Assembly (NCBI GenBank): GCA_902573735.1
Contig: CACGLH010000002.1
Coordinates: 124,001-188,000 of the forward strand
From: an uncultured Alphaproteobacteria bacterium
Lineage (GTDB): Bacteria; Pseudomonadota; Alphaproteobacteria; Rhodobacterales; Rhodobacteraceae
DNA: 64,000 bases
Reading direction: 5' to 3'
Of the stretch, positions 28,853 through 38,487 are shown in pieces. The notes beneath the pieces are model-generated. The model made no database searches. It was given only the letters and a program-made list of their open reading frames with translations, and was not told where the DNA came from. How positions within the stretch are numbered: position 1 is the stretch's first letter; every line of letters starts with the position of its first letter. Position numbers and translations under genes: made by a program.

Positions 28853-29629
28853 TTATCTATCTGAAAATTTTGGAGTTCTTTTTTCTACGAATGCAGCCAT
28901 ACCCTCTTTTTGATCCTCTGTTGAAAATAATGAATGAAACTTTCTTCTTTCAAAAATGATACCTGATGAAAGATTAGATTCATATGAGAAATTTATAGAT
29001 TCTTTTATTGCAATAATTGATGACATAGACTTTTCACTAATTTTTTTTGCTATTTCTATAATCTTTATTTCAAAATCTTTGTCAGGGAATACTCTACTTA
29101 CTAAACCTACTCTTTCAGCCTCTTCAGCATCCATGTATCGCCCAGTTAAATGCATATCCATTGCCTTATATTTACCAACTGACTTAGGAAGTCTCTGAGT
29201 TCCTCCAATTCCAGCCATAACTCCAAGGTTAATTTCTGGTTGTCCAAATTTAGCAGTTTCAGAGGCAATTAATATGTCACACATCATTGCTAATTCACAA
29301 CCACCTCCCAAAGCATAGCCAGAAACAGCTGCAATTATGGGCTTTCTAAATGAAGAAATTACGTTATGTTCTTTGGTAAAATAATCATCTAAGTACATTT
29401 CTGTTGAATTTTTTTTCTCCATCTCTTTAATGTCAGCTCCTGCTGCAAAAAATTTTTCTGATCCCGTTATAATTACTACTCTCACATTTGCATCATAACT
29501 AGATTTGTCCAAAACAGTACAAAGCTCTGTTAACATTTTACCATTTATTGCATTTAAAGATTCAGGTCGATTTAGTCTTATTAGCAAAACCGTTTCGTGT
29601 TGTTCTAAAATAATTGTTTCGTAAGCCAT
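28853..29629 (-). CDS. Enoyl-CoA hydratase
   Basis: A 258-residue crotonase-fold enzyme that hydrates trans-2-enoyl-CoA in beta-oxidation. Both catalytic glutamates of true hydratases are present, in GGGCELAMMCD (about residue 112) and GQPEINLGVMAGIGGTQRLP (about residue 132). The oxyanion-hole segment AAGADIKEM (about 62-70) is intact. The position between mutM and rpsT-dnaA is a conserved alphaproteobacterial neighbourhood, although the function is unrelated. Length is normal. Whether it prefers short-chain substrates is likely for this type (FadB-independent, crotonase-like) but not shown. Confidence 0.92.
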   Translation of the reverse strand: MAYETIILEQHETVLLIRLNRPESLNAINGKMLTELCTVLDKSSYDANVRVVIITGSEKFFAAGADIKEMEKKNSTEMYLDDYFTKEHNVISSFRKPIIAAVSGYALGGGCELAMMCDILIASETAKFGQPEINLGVMAGIGGTQRLPKSVGKYKAMDMHLTGRYMDAEEAERVGLVSRVFPDKDFEIKIIEIAKKISEKSMSSIIAIKESINFSYESNLSSGIIFERRKFHSLFSTEDQKEGMAAFVEKRTPKFSDR

Positions 29630-29695
29630 ATTTTTCTCAAAAATCGAATATGTTACTACTTACTACAATATCAAATATAGAACCAGACTAAATTT

Positions 29696-30580
29696 TCACT
29701 GTTGACAAATACTACAAAAAAAAGTTGATCGGCCAGACTGTTTTTGTCTGATGATAATCCCTTTACAATACTTTCTCTTACAATTGGAATTTTCTCTTGA
29801 ATAAACATTAAATAAATTTTGAAAATATCCTAATTCTCCTCCTGTATCTTTAAAATCTTTAAGTGAAGATCCTCCCGCATTAATTGCTTTAATTAAAACT
29901 ATTTTCAGAGCATCAACCAGATCATCAAAATTTTGTTCAGACATCTTACTACACATTTTATAGGGAGAAATTTTGGCCCTCCATAATGCTTCACAAGCAT
30001 AAATATTACCAATACCTGCAACAATAGTTTGATCTAGGATTGCAACTTTTATGGAACATTTTTTTAGTTGAATTTTATCTTTTAATGTTGGAGACGAAAA
30101 ATGGTTGCTTAATGGTTCAGGACCAAGTTTTGAAAGCCATTTATGGTTTGTGATTCTATCTGTTCTACTTAAATCAATTGCTCCAAATCGCCTAACATCA
30201 TTAAAAACCAATTGACTACCATCGTCAAAATCGATTTTTACATGATCATGCTTTCCTAATTTTAATATTGTATGGTAAAAAACTCCCATTTCTATTTCCT
30301 TTGAAGATTTTTTTTTACTATAAGAATTATCGTAAACCAGTAATCTTCCTGACATGCCAAGATGAATAATTAAAGTATAATTTACATTGAAATTAATAAG
30401 TAAAAATTTACCTTTTCTATCAATTGAAATAATAATTGCTCCCTCGATTATTTCTTTAATATTGGGAGGAATAAGCCATCTTAAGTCCTTACGAAATTGT
30501 TGATATAAAGAAATTTTCTTACCAACTATTTTGATTCTCAAACCTCTTCTTACAGTTTCTACTTCCGGTAATTCTGGCAA
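29696..30580 (-). CDS. mutM: Formamidopyrimidine-DNA glycosylase
   Basis: A 294-residue Fpg/MutM, which excises 8-oxoguanine and formamidopyrimidines and cleaves the abasic site. The N-terminus PELPEVETVRRGL carries catalytic Pro2 and Glu3. The helix-two-turn-helix has TIVAGIGNIYACEALW (about 199-214), and the C-terminal zinc finger is C-x4-C...C-x2-C (CKRKYC and FFCSICQQ). The conserved GRSTFFC motif precedes the last cysteines. It pairs functionally with MutY at 5111-6196. Confidence 0.96.
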   Translation of the reverse strand: MPELPEVETVRRGLRIKIVGKKISLYQQFRKDLRWLIPPNIKEIIEGAIIISIDRKGKFLLINFNVNYTLIIHLGMSGRLLVYDNSYSKKKSSKEIEMGVFYHTILKLGKHDHVKIDFDDGSQLVFNDVRRFGAIDLSRTDRITNHKWLSKLGPEPLSNHFSSPTLKDKIQLKKCSIKVAILDQTIVAGIGNIYACEALWRAKISPYKMCSKMSEQNFDDLVDALKIVLIKAINAGGSSLKDFKDTGGELGYFQNLFNVYSRENSNCKRKYCKGIIIRQKQSGRSTFFCSICQQ

Positions 30581-30664
30581 ATAAGACCTCTTATATTTAT
30601 TTTTGAATTCGTAGGTTAATATAGTATTCTTTTATTATAATTAGAGAAAATAACTGAGAAGATT

Positions 30665-31594
30665 ATGAGAAAAACGGCTCTTTATTACAATGATATATTC
30701 TTAAGACATCTAGTCCCTATTGGACATCCTGAAAATAATAATAGAATAGAATTTATATTAAACAAAATAAAACAAAGTAATTTAAAAGGTCTTGAAATTA
30801 ATTCTGCTAAATCAGCTAATTATAATATCCTAAAGTTGGGACATTCTGATAAATACTTAAATTGGCTTGATAAATTAAACCCGGGGGAAGAAATAATAAA
30901 AATAGATCAAGATACATTTATGTCAAAAAAGTCTCTTCAGGCTGCTAAGATAGCTGTTGGTTGTGTAATTGGTGCTATTGATAGTATTTTAGAATTTAAA
31001 AATAAGAATGCATTCTGTCTAATTAGGCCTCCTGGGCACCATGCTGAAAGAGAAAAGGCTATGGGTTTTTGCTTTTTAAATAACATCGCAATAGGTGCAA
31101 AGTATTTAAAAGAAATCAAACAAATCGATAAAATAGCGATTGTAGATTTTGATGTTCATCATGGAAATGGAACTCAAAACATCTTATGGAATGACCCAGA
31201 TTGTCTTTTTATTTCAATTCACCAAAGTAAATTATTTCCATTTACTGGATTAGAAAATGAAAAAGGAAAAAGAAATAACATAATAAATATACCTGTAAAT
31301 GCAAATTCAAGTAGCTTTGAATTTAGATATATTGTTGATAAAGTCGTTATCCCTAGATTAAAAAAGTTTGAACCGAATTTTTTATTGATATCTGCTGGAT
31401 TTGATGGTGAAAAAGATGACCAAATGTCTCAAACACAGTGGGTGGAAAGTGATTTTATATATATTACAAAAAAATTAAAAAGCTTAGCAAAAGAATATTG
31501 TGATGAAAGAATTGTTTCTTGTTTAGAAGGGGGGTATCATCTGGAAAAACTTGCCACATGCTGTGTTTCACACATAAAAACTTTAATGGAATAA
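30665..31594 (+). CDS. Histone deacetylase-family (acetoin utilisation-like) deacetylase
   Basis: A 309-residue arginase/deacetylase-fold enzyme. The active-site motif RPPGHHAE (about 119-126) gives the catalytic His pair, DFDVHHGNGTQ (about 160-170) the zinc-binding Asp and His, and SAGFDGEKDDQ a further zinc-ligand aspartate region. Bacterial members remove acyl or acetyl groups from lysines, polyamines or other amines; the substrate here is unknown. HDAC-like, xseB and ispA in a row is a common alphaproteobacterial arrangement and this is the first gene of it; dxs, which often follows, is absent here. Confidence 0.9.
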   Translation: MRKTALYYNDIFLRHLVPIGHPENNNRIEFILNKIKQSNLKGLEINSAKSANYNILKLGHSDKYLNWLDKLNPGEEIIKIDQDTFMSKKSLQAAKIAVGCVIGAIDSILEFKNKNAFCLIRPPGHHAEREKAMGFCFLNNIAIGAKYLKEIKQIDKIAIVDFDVHHGNGTQNILWNDPDCLFISIHQSKLFPFTGLENEKGKRNNIINIPVNANSSSFEFRYIVDKVVIPRLKKFEPNFLLISAGFDGEKDDQMSQTQWVESDFIYITKKLKSLAKEYCDERIVSCLEGGYHLEKLATCCVSHIKTLME

Positions 31595-31596
31595 TA

Positions 31597-31827
31597 ATGA
31601 AAAAAAATATAGATGAAAATATTACCTTTGAAAAAGCAATCGAAGAATTAGAAGATATAATTAAAAGTCTCGAACAAGGTGATGTACCTTTAGATAATAC
31701 TATTGAATTGTATGAAAGAGGTGCAAAATTAAAAGATTTTTGCGAAAAAAAACTTAAAGATGCAGAGATTAAAATTAAAAAAATAAATAAAGATACAAAA
31801 ACTAAGGAAATAAGTATTGAAGATTGA
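31597..31827 (+). CDS. xseB: Exodeoxyribonuclease VII small subunit
   Basis: A 76-residue XseB. The core FEKAIEELEDIIKSLEQGDVPLD is the family signature, and the protein is helical with a lysine-rich tail. The ATG at 31597, two bases after the HDAC stop, is used; an upstream in-frame TTG/ATG would run 78 bases into the HDAC gene and add residues unlike XseB. It partners XseA (not in the window) in a single-strand DNA exonuclease. The stop overlaps the next gene's start, suggesting translational coupling. Confidence 0.9.
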   Translation: MKKNIDENITFEKAIEELEDIIKSLEQGDVPLDNTIELYERGAKLKDFCEKKLKDAEIKIKKINKDTKTKEISIED

Positions 31828-32728
31828 AAAAAATATAGGGTCTATAAAGTCAGATGAATTCTTAACAGAATTATCTTTTTGTCGAAATGATACTAATTCT
31901 TATTTAAGAAAATTACTTCCCCATGAAAATAAAGAAAAGTTATATGATGCAATTAATTATGCTATATTTAGTGGGGGTAAAAGATTTAGAGCATTTTTAG
32001 TTATACAAGCGTCTAAACTATTTGAAATACCTAAGATTAGGGCACTGCAAGCTGCTTCAGCTATTGAAATTACACATACCTACTCTTTAGTGCATGACGA
32101 CTTACCATCAATGGATAATGACGACATAAGAAGAGGTAAACCTACGATCCACATAAAGTGGGACGAAGCTACTGCAGTCTTGGTAGGTGATGCATTACAA
32201 GCTTTTTCATATCAAATACTTTCTGATAAAAAAACTCATCCAAAATCTGAAGTAAGATTAAATCTAATCAAAACACTTTCTGAAGCTTCTGGCCATTATG
32301 GTATGGTATTAGGCCAATGTAAAGATTTAGAAGCAGAAAAAAATTTAAACTCGCTTCAATTAAAAGATATAATCAATTTACAAAAACTAAAAACTGGAGC
32401 ACTTTTTGGATGGTCACTAGGGTCTGCAAGCATATTGGCAGAAGAAAATAACGATCATTTAAAAAAATATGCTGAAGCCATTGGACTTGCTTTTCAAATA
32501 AAAGATGACCTTCTTGATTATGAAGGTACAATAGAAAAGATTGGAAAAAAAGTTGGGAAGGATAATCACGCAGGGAAAGCTACATTAGTATCTATCTTAG
32601 GAGTAGAAAATGCAAAAAAAAGATGTTTAGAATTATGTGATGAAGCTTGTGAATCCATTAATTTATTTGGTAAGAAATCAGAAATGTTAAAAACGGCCGC
32701 AAGATTTACAATTGAACGTGGTTTTTAA
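31817..32728 (+). CDS. ispA: Polyprenyl (farnesyl/geranyl) diphosphate synthase
   Basis: A 303-residue short-chain isoprenyl diphosphate synthase. The first aspartate-rich motif is DDLPSMDND (about 93-101) and the second is KDDLLD (about 233-238). The GKRFRAFLV motif precedes them (about 55-63). It condenses IPP and DMAPP towards FPP, feeding ubiquinone side chains and undecaprenyl phosphate. The start is TTG at 31817, overlapping the end of xseB; no ATG gives a sensible N-terminus. The stop overlaps the convergent peptidase gene by four bases. Confidence 0.93.
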   Translation: MKIEKNIGSIKSDEFLTELSFCRNDTNSYLRKLLPHENKEKLYDAINYAIFSGGKRFRAFLVIQASKLFEIPKIRALQAASAIEITHTYSLVHDDLPSMDNDDIRRGKPTIHIKWDEATAVLVGDALQAFSYQILSDKKTHPKSEVRLNLIKTLSEASGHYGMVLGQCKDLEAEKNLNSLQLKDIINLQKLKTGALFGWSLGSASILAEENNDHLKKYAEAIGLAFQIKDDLLDYEGTIEKIGKKVGKDNHAGKATLVSILGVENAKKRCLELCDEACESINLFGKKSEMLKTAARFTIERGF

Positions 32729-34143
32729 TTAAATTTAAAAACTTTTTCTTCAATTGCTGCACCTAAAGACCTAACACCTTGCATCAAACCTCCATAGGTT
32801 TTTCCAGGTTTTGATTTTGAATTCCATCCAAATATATCAAAATGTAAAAACATATTGTGACTTTTTGTAAATTTTTTTAAAAAAAGTGCAGCTGTTATTG
32901 AGCCAGCCATACCACTTAAAGGTGCATTATTTAAATCTGTAAATTCTGAAAATAATTCTTTATTGTAATCTTTATGAAATGGAAGTCGCCAAACTGGGTC
33001 AAACATTTTATCTCCATTTTTCTTCAATAGGTCTGCAAAATCATCACAGGTTGAAAAGAAAGGAGTTATATCTGGTCCCATCGCGACTCTAGCTGCTCCA
33101 GTAAGTGAAGCAAATGTTACCAAAATATCTGATTTTTTTTCAGTCGAATATGTCAAAGCGTCAGCCAAAATTAATCTTCCCTCTGCATCTGTATTTTTGA
33201 CTTCTATTCCCATACCACTTCTAGATATTAAAATATCACCTGGTCTAAATGACTTTTCTGATAATGAATTCTCTACACAAGGAATCAAAATTCTCAAATT
33301 AAGATTTAAATTTAACCTTATTAAATAGTGAGCTAGACCTAAAACTGAAGCTGCTCCTGACATATCTTTTTTCATATTCACCATACCAGAACTGCTCTTT
33401 AAATTTAGTCCTCCTGTATCAAAACAAACACCCTTTCCTATCAAAGTTAGATTAAGAGATGAATTAGATCTTTTAAATTTTAACTCTAAGAGTCGAGGTT
33501 TATTTGATGAAGCTTTACCTACCTCATGAATTAAAGGAAAATCTTTTTTGAGACTTTTTCCACAAACAATTTTAAGTTTCATATTATGAAGATTTGAGAA
33601 TTTTTTTACATATTTCTCAAAATAATCAGGATTTAAAATATTTGCAGGAAGATTTATTAAATCCCTTACAACATACTCGCTTTCAGCAAAGTATAATATT
33701 TTATTAATTTTTTTAGAATTAGGAAGATTTAAAGTTGGATTTTTTAAACCTTTTGACCTTTTATAATATTCATTAAAAGAATAAAAACTTAAACAAAAAC
33801 CTAAAATCAACTCAATTTTGTTTTCAGTTTTTGGATAATTTTTAATTAGGTAATTACCCTTGGGTAATTTTGAAAGCTGACTGCCAATTAAAAAATCTGA
33901 AACTTTTTTTCTTTTTTTTATTCCAAAAATAACAGAAGAAATTTTACCGTTTATGTCAGGTAAAATGACATAATTGCCATAATTAAAATTAAAATTTAAT
34001 TGCTTTAAAAAGCTATAACTTGCAGTTGTTATTTTTTTTTCTATTTCAGAAAAATTATTACAAAAATGAATGTTAATCGTTTTTTTTAAAGTTTTATTAG
34101 ATATTATTTTTGAATTAATTCTTTTTAACGATTTTTGTATCAA
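32725..34143 (-). CDS. M17 leucyl aminopeptidase-family protein
   Basis: A 472-residue cytoplasmic M17 peptidase. Family motifs are GKGVCFDTGGLNLK (about 237-250), containing zinc ligands, KKDMSGAASV (about 258-267), and NTDAEGRLILADAL (about 315-328), the M17 signature with the catalytic arginine and metal ligands. The N-terminal domain is divergent, as in the alphaproteobacterial 'leucyl aminopeptidase family' (PepB-like) group. It removes N-terminal amino acids during peptide turnover. It follows asd by 12 bases on the same strand, so it may be cotranscribed with it. Confidence 0.9.
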   Translation of the reverse strand: MIQKSLKRINSKIISNKTLKKTINIHFCNNFSEIEKKITTASYSFLKQLNFNFNYGNYVILPDINGKISSVIFGIKKRKKVSDFLIGSQLSKLPKGNYLIKNYPKTENKIELILGFCLSFYSFNEYYKRSKGLKNPTLNLPNSKKINKILYFAESEYVVRDLINLPANILNPDYFEKYVKKFSNLHNMKLKIVCGKSLKKDFPLIHEVGKASSNKPRLLELKFKRSNSSLNLTLIGKGVCFDTGGLNLKSSSGMVNMKKDMSGAASVLGLAHYLIRLNLNLNLRILIPCVENSLSEKSFRPGDILISRSGMGIEVKNTDAEGRLILADALTYSTEKKSDILVTFASLTGAARVAMGPDITPFFSTCDDFADLLKKNGDKMFDPVWRLPFHKDYNKELFSEFTDLNNAPLSGMAGSITAALFLKKFTKSHNMFLHFDIFGWNSKSKPGKTYGGLMQGVRSLGAAIEEKVFKFN

Positions 34144-34155
34144 TGTAAAACTTTT

Positions 34156-35187
34156 CTAATTTAATTTAAATTTCTTAATAAAAAGCTCAGCTATTTGTAC
34201 TGCATTTAATGCAGCACCTTTTCTTAAGTTATCAGATACACACCATAAATTTAATCCATTTTCAATAGTGGCATCCTGTCTTATTCTACTAACAAATGTG
34301 TTATAATCACCAACACACTCTATGGGTGAGATGTAACCTCCGTCTTCCAGTTTATCTACAACTAATATACTTTCCGAATTTCTTAAAATTTCTCTAGCAT
34401 CAGTTTCTTCTATTGGTTTTTCGAACTCAATATTTATGGATTCAGCATGTCCTACAAACACTGGTACTCTAACACAAGTAGCCGTAACTTTTATTTTACT
34501 ATCTAAAATTTTTTTTGTTTCTGCAGCCATCTTCCACTCTTCTTTTGTTTGACCATCAGGAAGAAATTTGTCAATATGAGGTATGACGTTGAAAGCTATT
34601 TGTTTTGTAAAATTTGTTGGTTCCACCTCCTGACCAGGCACGTAGATTCCTTTTGTTTGTAACCATAATTCGTCCATAGCAGCTTTGCCAGCACCAGATA
34701 CAGATTGATAGGTTGAAACTACAATTCTTTTTATTTTAGCTACATCATGTAAAGGTTTTAATGCTACAACCATTTGAGCTGTAGAACAATTTGGATTGGC
34801 AATAATGTTTTTATTTTTGTAATTATAAATATCCTGAGGATTTACTTCAGGAACTATTAATGGAACCTTAAAATCATACCTGAACAATGATGAATTATCG
34901 ATTACGGTACAGCCACTTTTAGTAGCAATAGCTGAATATTTTTTTGTAGATTCAGATCCAATAGCAAAAAGTGCTAAATCCCAATTTTTAAAATCAAAAC
35001 TTTCTAAATCTTTAACTTTTAATGATTGATCCCCAAAACTTACTTCAGATCCAACTGATTTTCTGCTTGCAAGTGCTGCAATTCTTGAAATTGGGAATTT
35101 TCTATCTGAAAGTATGTTAAGTATTTCTCTACCAACATTACCAGTAGCGCCTACAACAGCAACTGAAATACTCATTTTTTTCTCCAA
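34156..35187 (-). CDS. asd: Aspartate-semialdehyde dehydrogenase
   Basis: A 343-residue ASADH. The nucleotide-binding VVGATGNVGREIL is at the N-terminus and the active-site cysteine is in NPNCSTAQMV (about 129-138). Substrate-binding VSTYQSVSGAGKAAM and CVRVPVFVGHAESINIE (catalytic His in GHAE) follow. It makes the branch-point precursor for lysine/DAP, threonine and methionine. The order leuC-leuD-leuB-asd is conserved among Alphaproteobacteria and here spans about 4.2 kb with asd seven bases after leuB. Confidence 0.95.
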   Translation of the reverse strand: MEKKMSISVAVVGATGNVGREILNILSDRKFPISRIAALASRKSVGSEVSFGDQSLKVKDLESFDFKNWDLALFAIGSESTKKYSAIATKSGCTVIDNSSLFRYDFKVPLIVPEVNPQDIYNYKNKNIIANPNCSTAQMVVALKPLHDVAKIKRIVVSTYQSVSGAGKAAMDELWLQTKGIYVPGQEVEPTNFTKQIAFNVIPHIDKFLPDGQTKEEWKMAAETKKILDSKIKVTATCVRVPVFVGHAESINIEFEKPIEETDAREILRNSESILVVDKLEDGGYISPIECVGDYNTFVSRIRQDATIENGLNLWCVSDNLRKGAALNAVQIAELFIKKFKLN

Positions 35188-35193
35188 AGTATT

Positions 35194-36303
35194 TTATAAT
35201 TGTAAATTAAGTTCATTTAAAATCTCATCGCAAACTTCTTTAGTACTTGATGGTTTTTGATTTTCTTTTTGAAGTAAATCGGCAGTTCTAATACCTTTGC
35301 TAAGTACTCGTTCAACAGATTTGTCTAACAACTCAGCTTCTTTCTTTAAATCAAAAGTGTATTTTAAAGCCATTGAAAAACTTAAAATACAAGCTATGGG
35401 ATTAGCGAGCCCTTTACCACATATATCTGGAGCAGAACCATGAACAGGTTCATACATAGCTTTTAATTTACCATTAGCATTTTTATTTCCTAGACTAGCT
35501 GATGGTAACATACCTAAACTTCCAGTAAGCATTGCTGCACAGTCAGATAATAAATCTCCAAACAAATTGTCTGTAACTATAACATCAAATTGCTTGGGCC
35601 ACCTTACTAACTGCATTGCTCCAGCATCTGCATACATATGACTAAGTTCTATTTCAGGATAATCTCTATCTCTTATCTTCTGTACTACCTCACGCCATAA
35701 TACTCCAACTTCCATAACATTTGCTTTCTCCATAGAACAAACCTTTTTATTTCTCTTTGAAGCTATCTCAAATGCAGATATGGCAACTCTTTCAATTTCG
35801 CTCTCTGAGTAGTAGGTTGTGTTTACAGCGTATCTTTCACCACTTTTTGATTTCTCTATTCCCCTTGGTTCACCAAAATATGATCCAGAGCTTAATTCCC
35901 TTACTATCATAATATCAAGACCTGAAACTATGTTAGGTTTTAAAGAAGAATAATCTGACAAAGCATCAAAACATTGGGCTGGCCTTAGATTTGAATAAAG
36001 GTCTAATTCTTTTCTTAATTTTAAAAGACCTCTTTCAGGTTTAAGTGAAAATTCAAGATTGTCATATTTTGGACCACCAACTGCTCCTAATAAAATTGCA
36101 TCGACTTCATTTGCAATTCTTAAAGTTTCATCAGAAAGTGGAGTACCATACTTATCGTAAGCAGCACCTCCTACATGATCTAATTTTTTTTCAAATTCAA
36201 TATCTAATTTTTTTTCAAACCATTCAATTATTCGACACACCTCATCCATCACCTCTGGACCAATACCATCCCCAGGTAATATTAGTAAGGAACCTACAGC
36301 CAT
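35194..36303 (-). CDS. leuB: 3-isopropylmalate dehydrogenase
   Basis: A 369-residue LeuB. The N-terminus [14 protein letters not shown], the REL-(S/T)-GSYFGEPRG loop (about 135-146) and the metal-binding DAGAMQL and [12 protein letters not shown] segments identify it. It oxidatively decarboxylates 3-isopropylmalate with NAD+ in leucine synthesis. ATG start, 71 bases after leuD and seven before asd. Confidence 0.96.
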   Translation of the reverse strand: MAVGSLLILPGDGIGPEVMDEVCRIIEWFEKKLDIEFEKKLDHVGGAAYDKYGTPLSDETLRIANEVDAILLGAVGGPKYDNLEFSLKPERGLLKLRKELDLYSNLRPAQCFDALSDYSSLKPNIVSGLDIMIVRELSSGSYFGEPRGIEKSKSGERYAVNTTYYSESEIERVAISAFEIASKRNKKVCSMEKANVMEVGVLWREVVQKIRDRDYPEIELSHMYADAGAMQLVRWPKQFDVIVTDNLFGDLLSDCAAMLTGSLGMLPSASLGNKNANGKLKAMYEPVHGSAPDICGKGLANPIACILSFSMALKYTFDLKKEAELLDKSVERVLSKGIRTADLLQKENQKPSSTKEVCDEILNELNLQL

Positions 36304-36374
36304 AAAAACATCCTTTCGAAAATCTTATCTTGCGCAATTAAGAATTTATAAGTTTTGAGATTAACAACCTTTTC

Positions 36375-36980
36375 TTAAATCCATGGAAACTTTTGAAAAT
36401 ATGAATTTTCAAAAGATTTTATTTTTTCAAACTTTTTCATTGTAAGTTCAATATCATCTAAACCATCAAGCAGGCACTTTTTTTTAAATTTATCTACCTC
36501 AAATTTTATAATACTTCCATCAGGCCTTGTTATTTCTTGATTTTCTAAATTTATTGTTAATACAGAATTAGAACCTTTATGGGCGTCATCCATTAATAAA
36601 TCCCGTTCTTTTTTTGACAAAATTATTGGCAAAATTCCATTTTTAAAGCAATTATTAAAAAAAATATCAGCGAAACTTGTTGAAATAATAACTTTTATTC
36701 CAAAATCCAATAAAGCCCAGGGAGCATGTTCTCTTGAAGAGCCACATCCAAAATTATCACCAGCTACAAGAATATTCGTATTTTTATATTTTTCTTGATT
36801 AAGAACAAAATCATCTATTTTATCACCTGACTGATTATATCTCATTTCATCAAATAAGTTTTTTCCTAATCCAGACCTTTTTATAGTTTTTAAAAATTGT
36901 TTAGGAATAATCATGTCAGTATCAATATTTATCAAAGGAAGTGGAGCGGCAACAGAGCTGACAGTAGTAAATTTATCCAT
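36375..36980 (-). CDS. leuD: 3-isopropylmalate dehydratase small subunit
   Basis: A 201-residue LeuD. The segment [14 protein letters not shown] (about 18-31) and the [17 protein letters not shown] motif (about 74-90) are the small-subunit hallmarks. With LeuC it isomerises 2- to 3-isopropylmalate. It lies 15 bases after leuC and is cotranscribed with it. Confidence 0.96.
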   Translation of the reverse strand: MDKFTTVSSVAAPLPLINIDTDMIIPKQFLKTIKRSGLGKNLFDEMRYNQSGDKIDDFVLNQEKYKNTNILVAGDNFGCGSSREHAPWALLDFGIKVIISTSFADIFFNNCFKNGILPIILSKKERDLLMDDAHKGSNSVLTINLENQEITRPDGSIIKFEVDKFKKKCLLDGLDDIELTMKKFEKIKSFENSYFQKFPWI

Positions 36981-36995
36981 TTCTTTTTCCTTTAT

Positions 36996-38402
36996 CTAAA
37001 TTAGGTTTCGCACATCGGTAAGGTGACCCGTAATAGCAGCTGCCGCAGCCATAGCTGGACTCATAAGATGGGTTCTTCCACCTCTTCCTTGCCTTCCCTC
37101 AAAATTTCTGTTTGAAGTAGCTGCGCATCTTTCCTTAGGGTTTAATTGATCTGGATTCATGGCCAAGCACATAGAACAGCCGGCTAGTCGCCATTCGAAG
37201 CCAGCCTCTTTTAGTTTTTGAGCTATTCCCTCCTCTTCAGCCTGTTCTCTAACTAAGCCAGAACCAGGAACTATCATAGCTCTAATTCCTTCTTTTACTT
37301 TTTTTCCTTCCATAATTTTGGCTACTTCTCTTAAATCTTCAATTCTTCCATTAGTACATGATCCTATAAATACCGTATCTATTTTTACTTCTTCTAATTT
37401 TTGACCTGGTAATAAACCCATATAATCTAATGATCTTTCAACTGCTTGTTTTTTTTGGTTATCAAAATCATTTGGATTTGGTATAATGTCATTTATTGGT
37501 AATACATCTTCTGGACTAGTACCCCAAGTTACTACTGGAGCTATTTTGCTTCCATCTATAACAACTAGTTTGTCAAATCTGCTACCCTTATCTGAATAAA
37601 GAATTTTCCAAAAATTTAATGCCATTTCCCAATTAGTACCTTTTGGCGCATGTGGTCTACCTTTAAGGTAATCAAATGTTTTTTGATCAGGTGCAATTAA
37701 TCCCGCCCTTGCCCCTCCCTCAATTGCCATATTACAAACTGTCATTCTACCCTCTACAGATAGATTTGAGATTACGGATCCAGCATACTCAATTACATGC
37801 CCTGTCCCACCCGCAGTACCTGTCTCACCAATTATTGATAGTGTGACATCCTTAGCAGTAACACCCAATCCAAGAGTACCATTAACTTCTACTTTCATAT
37901 TTTTTGATTTTTTTTGAATTAGTGTTTGTGTTGCTAAAACATGTTCTACTTCACTAGTTCCAATTCCATGAGCCAGAGCGCCAAAAGCTCCATGTGTTGC
38001 AGTGTGGCTGTCACCACAAACTATAGTCATTCCAGGCAATGTCCATCCTTGCTCTGGTCCTATAATATGAACAATTCCTTGTCTTATGTCATTTACAGGA
38101 TAATAATTTATTCCAAAATCAATAGCATTTTTATCTAATGCCTCAACTTGTATCCTACTTTCTTTGTTTGAGATACCTTCTTCTCTATCTAGTGTAGTAG
38201 GTACATTATGGTCAGGAACAGCAATTGTTTTCTCTGGAGACCTTACCACTCTATTAGACATTCTTAGCCCCTCAAAAGCCTGAGGACTAGTAACTTCATG
38301 AACTAAGTGCCTATCTACATATAACAAAGAAGTACCATCATCTTCTTCTGAAATAAGATGATTTTCCCAAATTTTGTCATAAAGAGTTTTATATTCTGAC
38401 AT
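36996..38402 (-). CDS. leuC: 3-isopropylmalate dehydratase large subunit
   Basis: A 468-residue aconitase-family subunit. The [4Fe-4S] ligands are the single Cys in [11 protein letters not shown] (about 347-357) and the C-x2-C pair in [10 protein letters not shown] (about 410-419). [18 protein letters not shown] and [12 protein letters not shown] are LeuC signatures. It begins the leucine/asd operon; the 85 bases up to the asparaginase gene show no leader peptide or attenuator that I can recognise. Confidence 0.97.
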   Translation of the reverse strand: MSEYKTLYDKIWENHLISEEDDGTSLLYVDRHLVHEVTSPQAFEGLRMSNRVVRSPEKTIAVPDHNVPTTLDREEGISNKESRIQVEALDKNAIDFGINYYPVNDIRQGIVHIIGPEQGWTLPGMTIVCGDSHTATHGAFGALAHGIGTSEVEHVLATQTLIQKKSKNMKVEVNGTLGLGVTAKDVTLSIIGETGTAGGTGHVIEYAGSVISNLSVEGRMTVCNMAIEGGARAGLIAPDQKTFDYLKGRPHAPKGTNWEMALNFWKILYSDKGSRFDKLVVIDGSKIAPVVTWGTSPEDVLPINDIIPNPNDFDNQKKQAVERSLDYMGLLPGQKLEEVKIDTVFIGSCTNGRIEDLREVAKIMEGKKVKEGIRAMIVPGSGLVREQAEEEGIAQKLKEAGFEWRLAGCSMCLAMNPDQLNPKERCAATSNRNFEGRQGRGGRTHLMSPAMAAAAAITGHLTDVRNLI

Positions 38403-38487
38403 AATAATTCGTCCTTATAGTCAAAAAAATTTCTAAAGATATAGTCTCATATCATAAATTAGTTTCAAGTACATCATTTAATAAATA

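Noticed and set aside
31563-31575. parS-like GTTTCAC inside the HDAC gene
   Set aside because: Only a half-site; the palindrome TGTTTCACGTGAAACA is not present.
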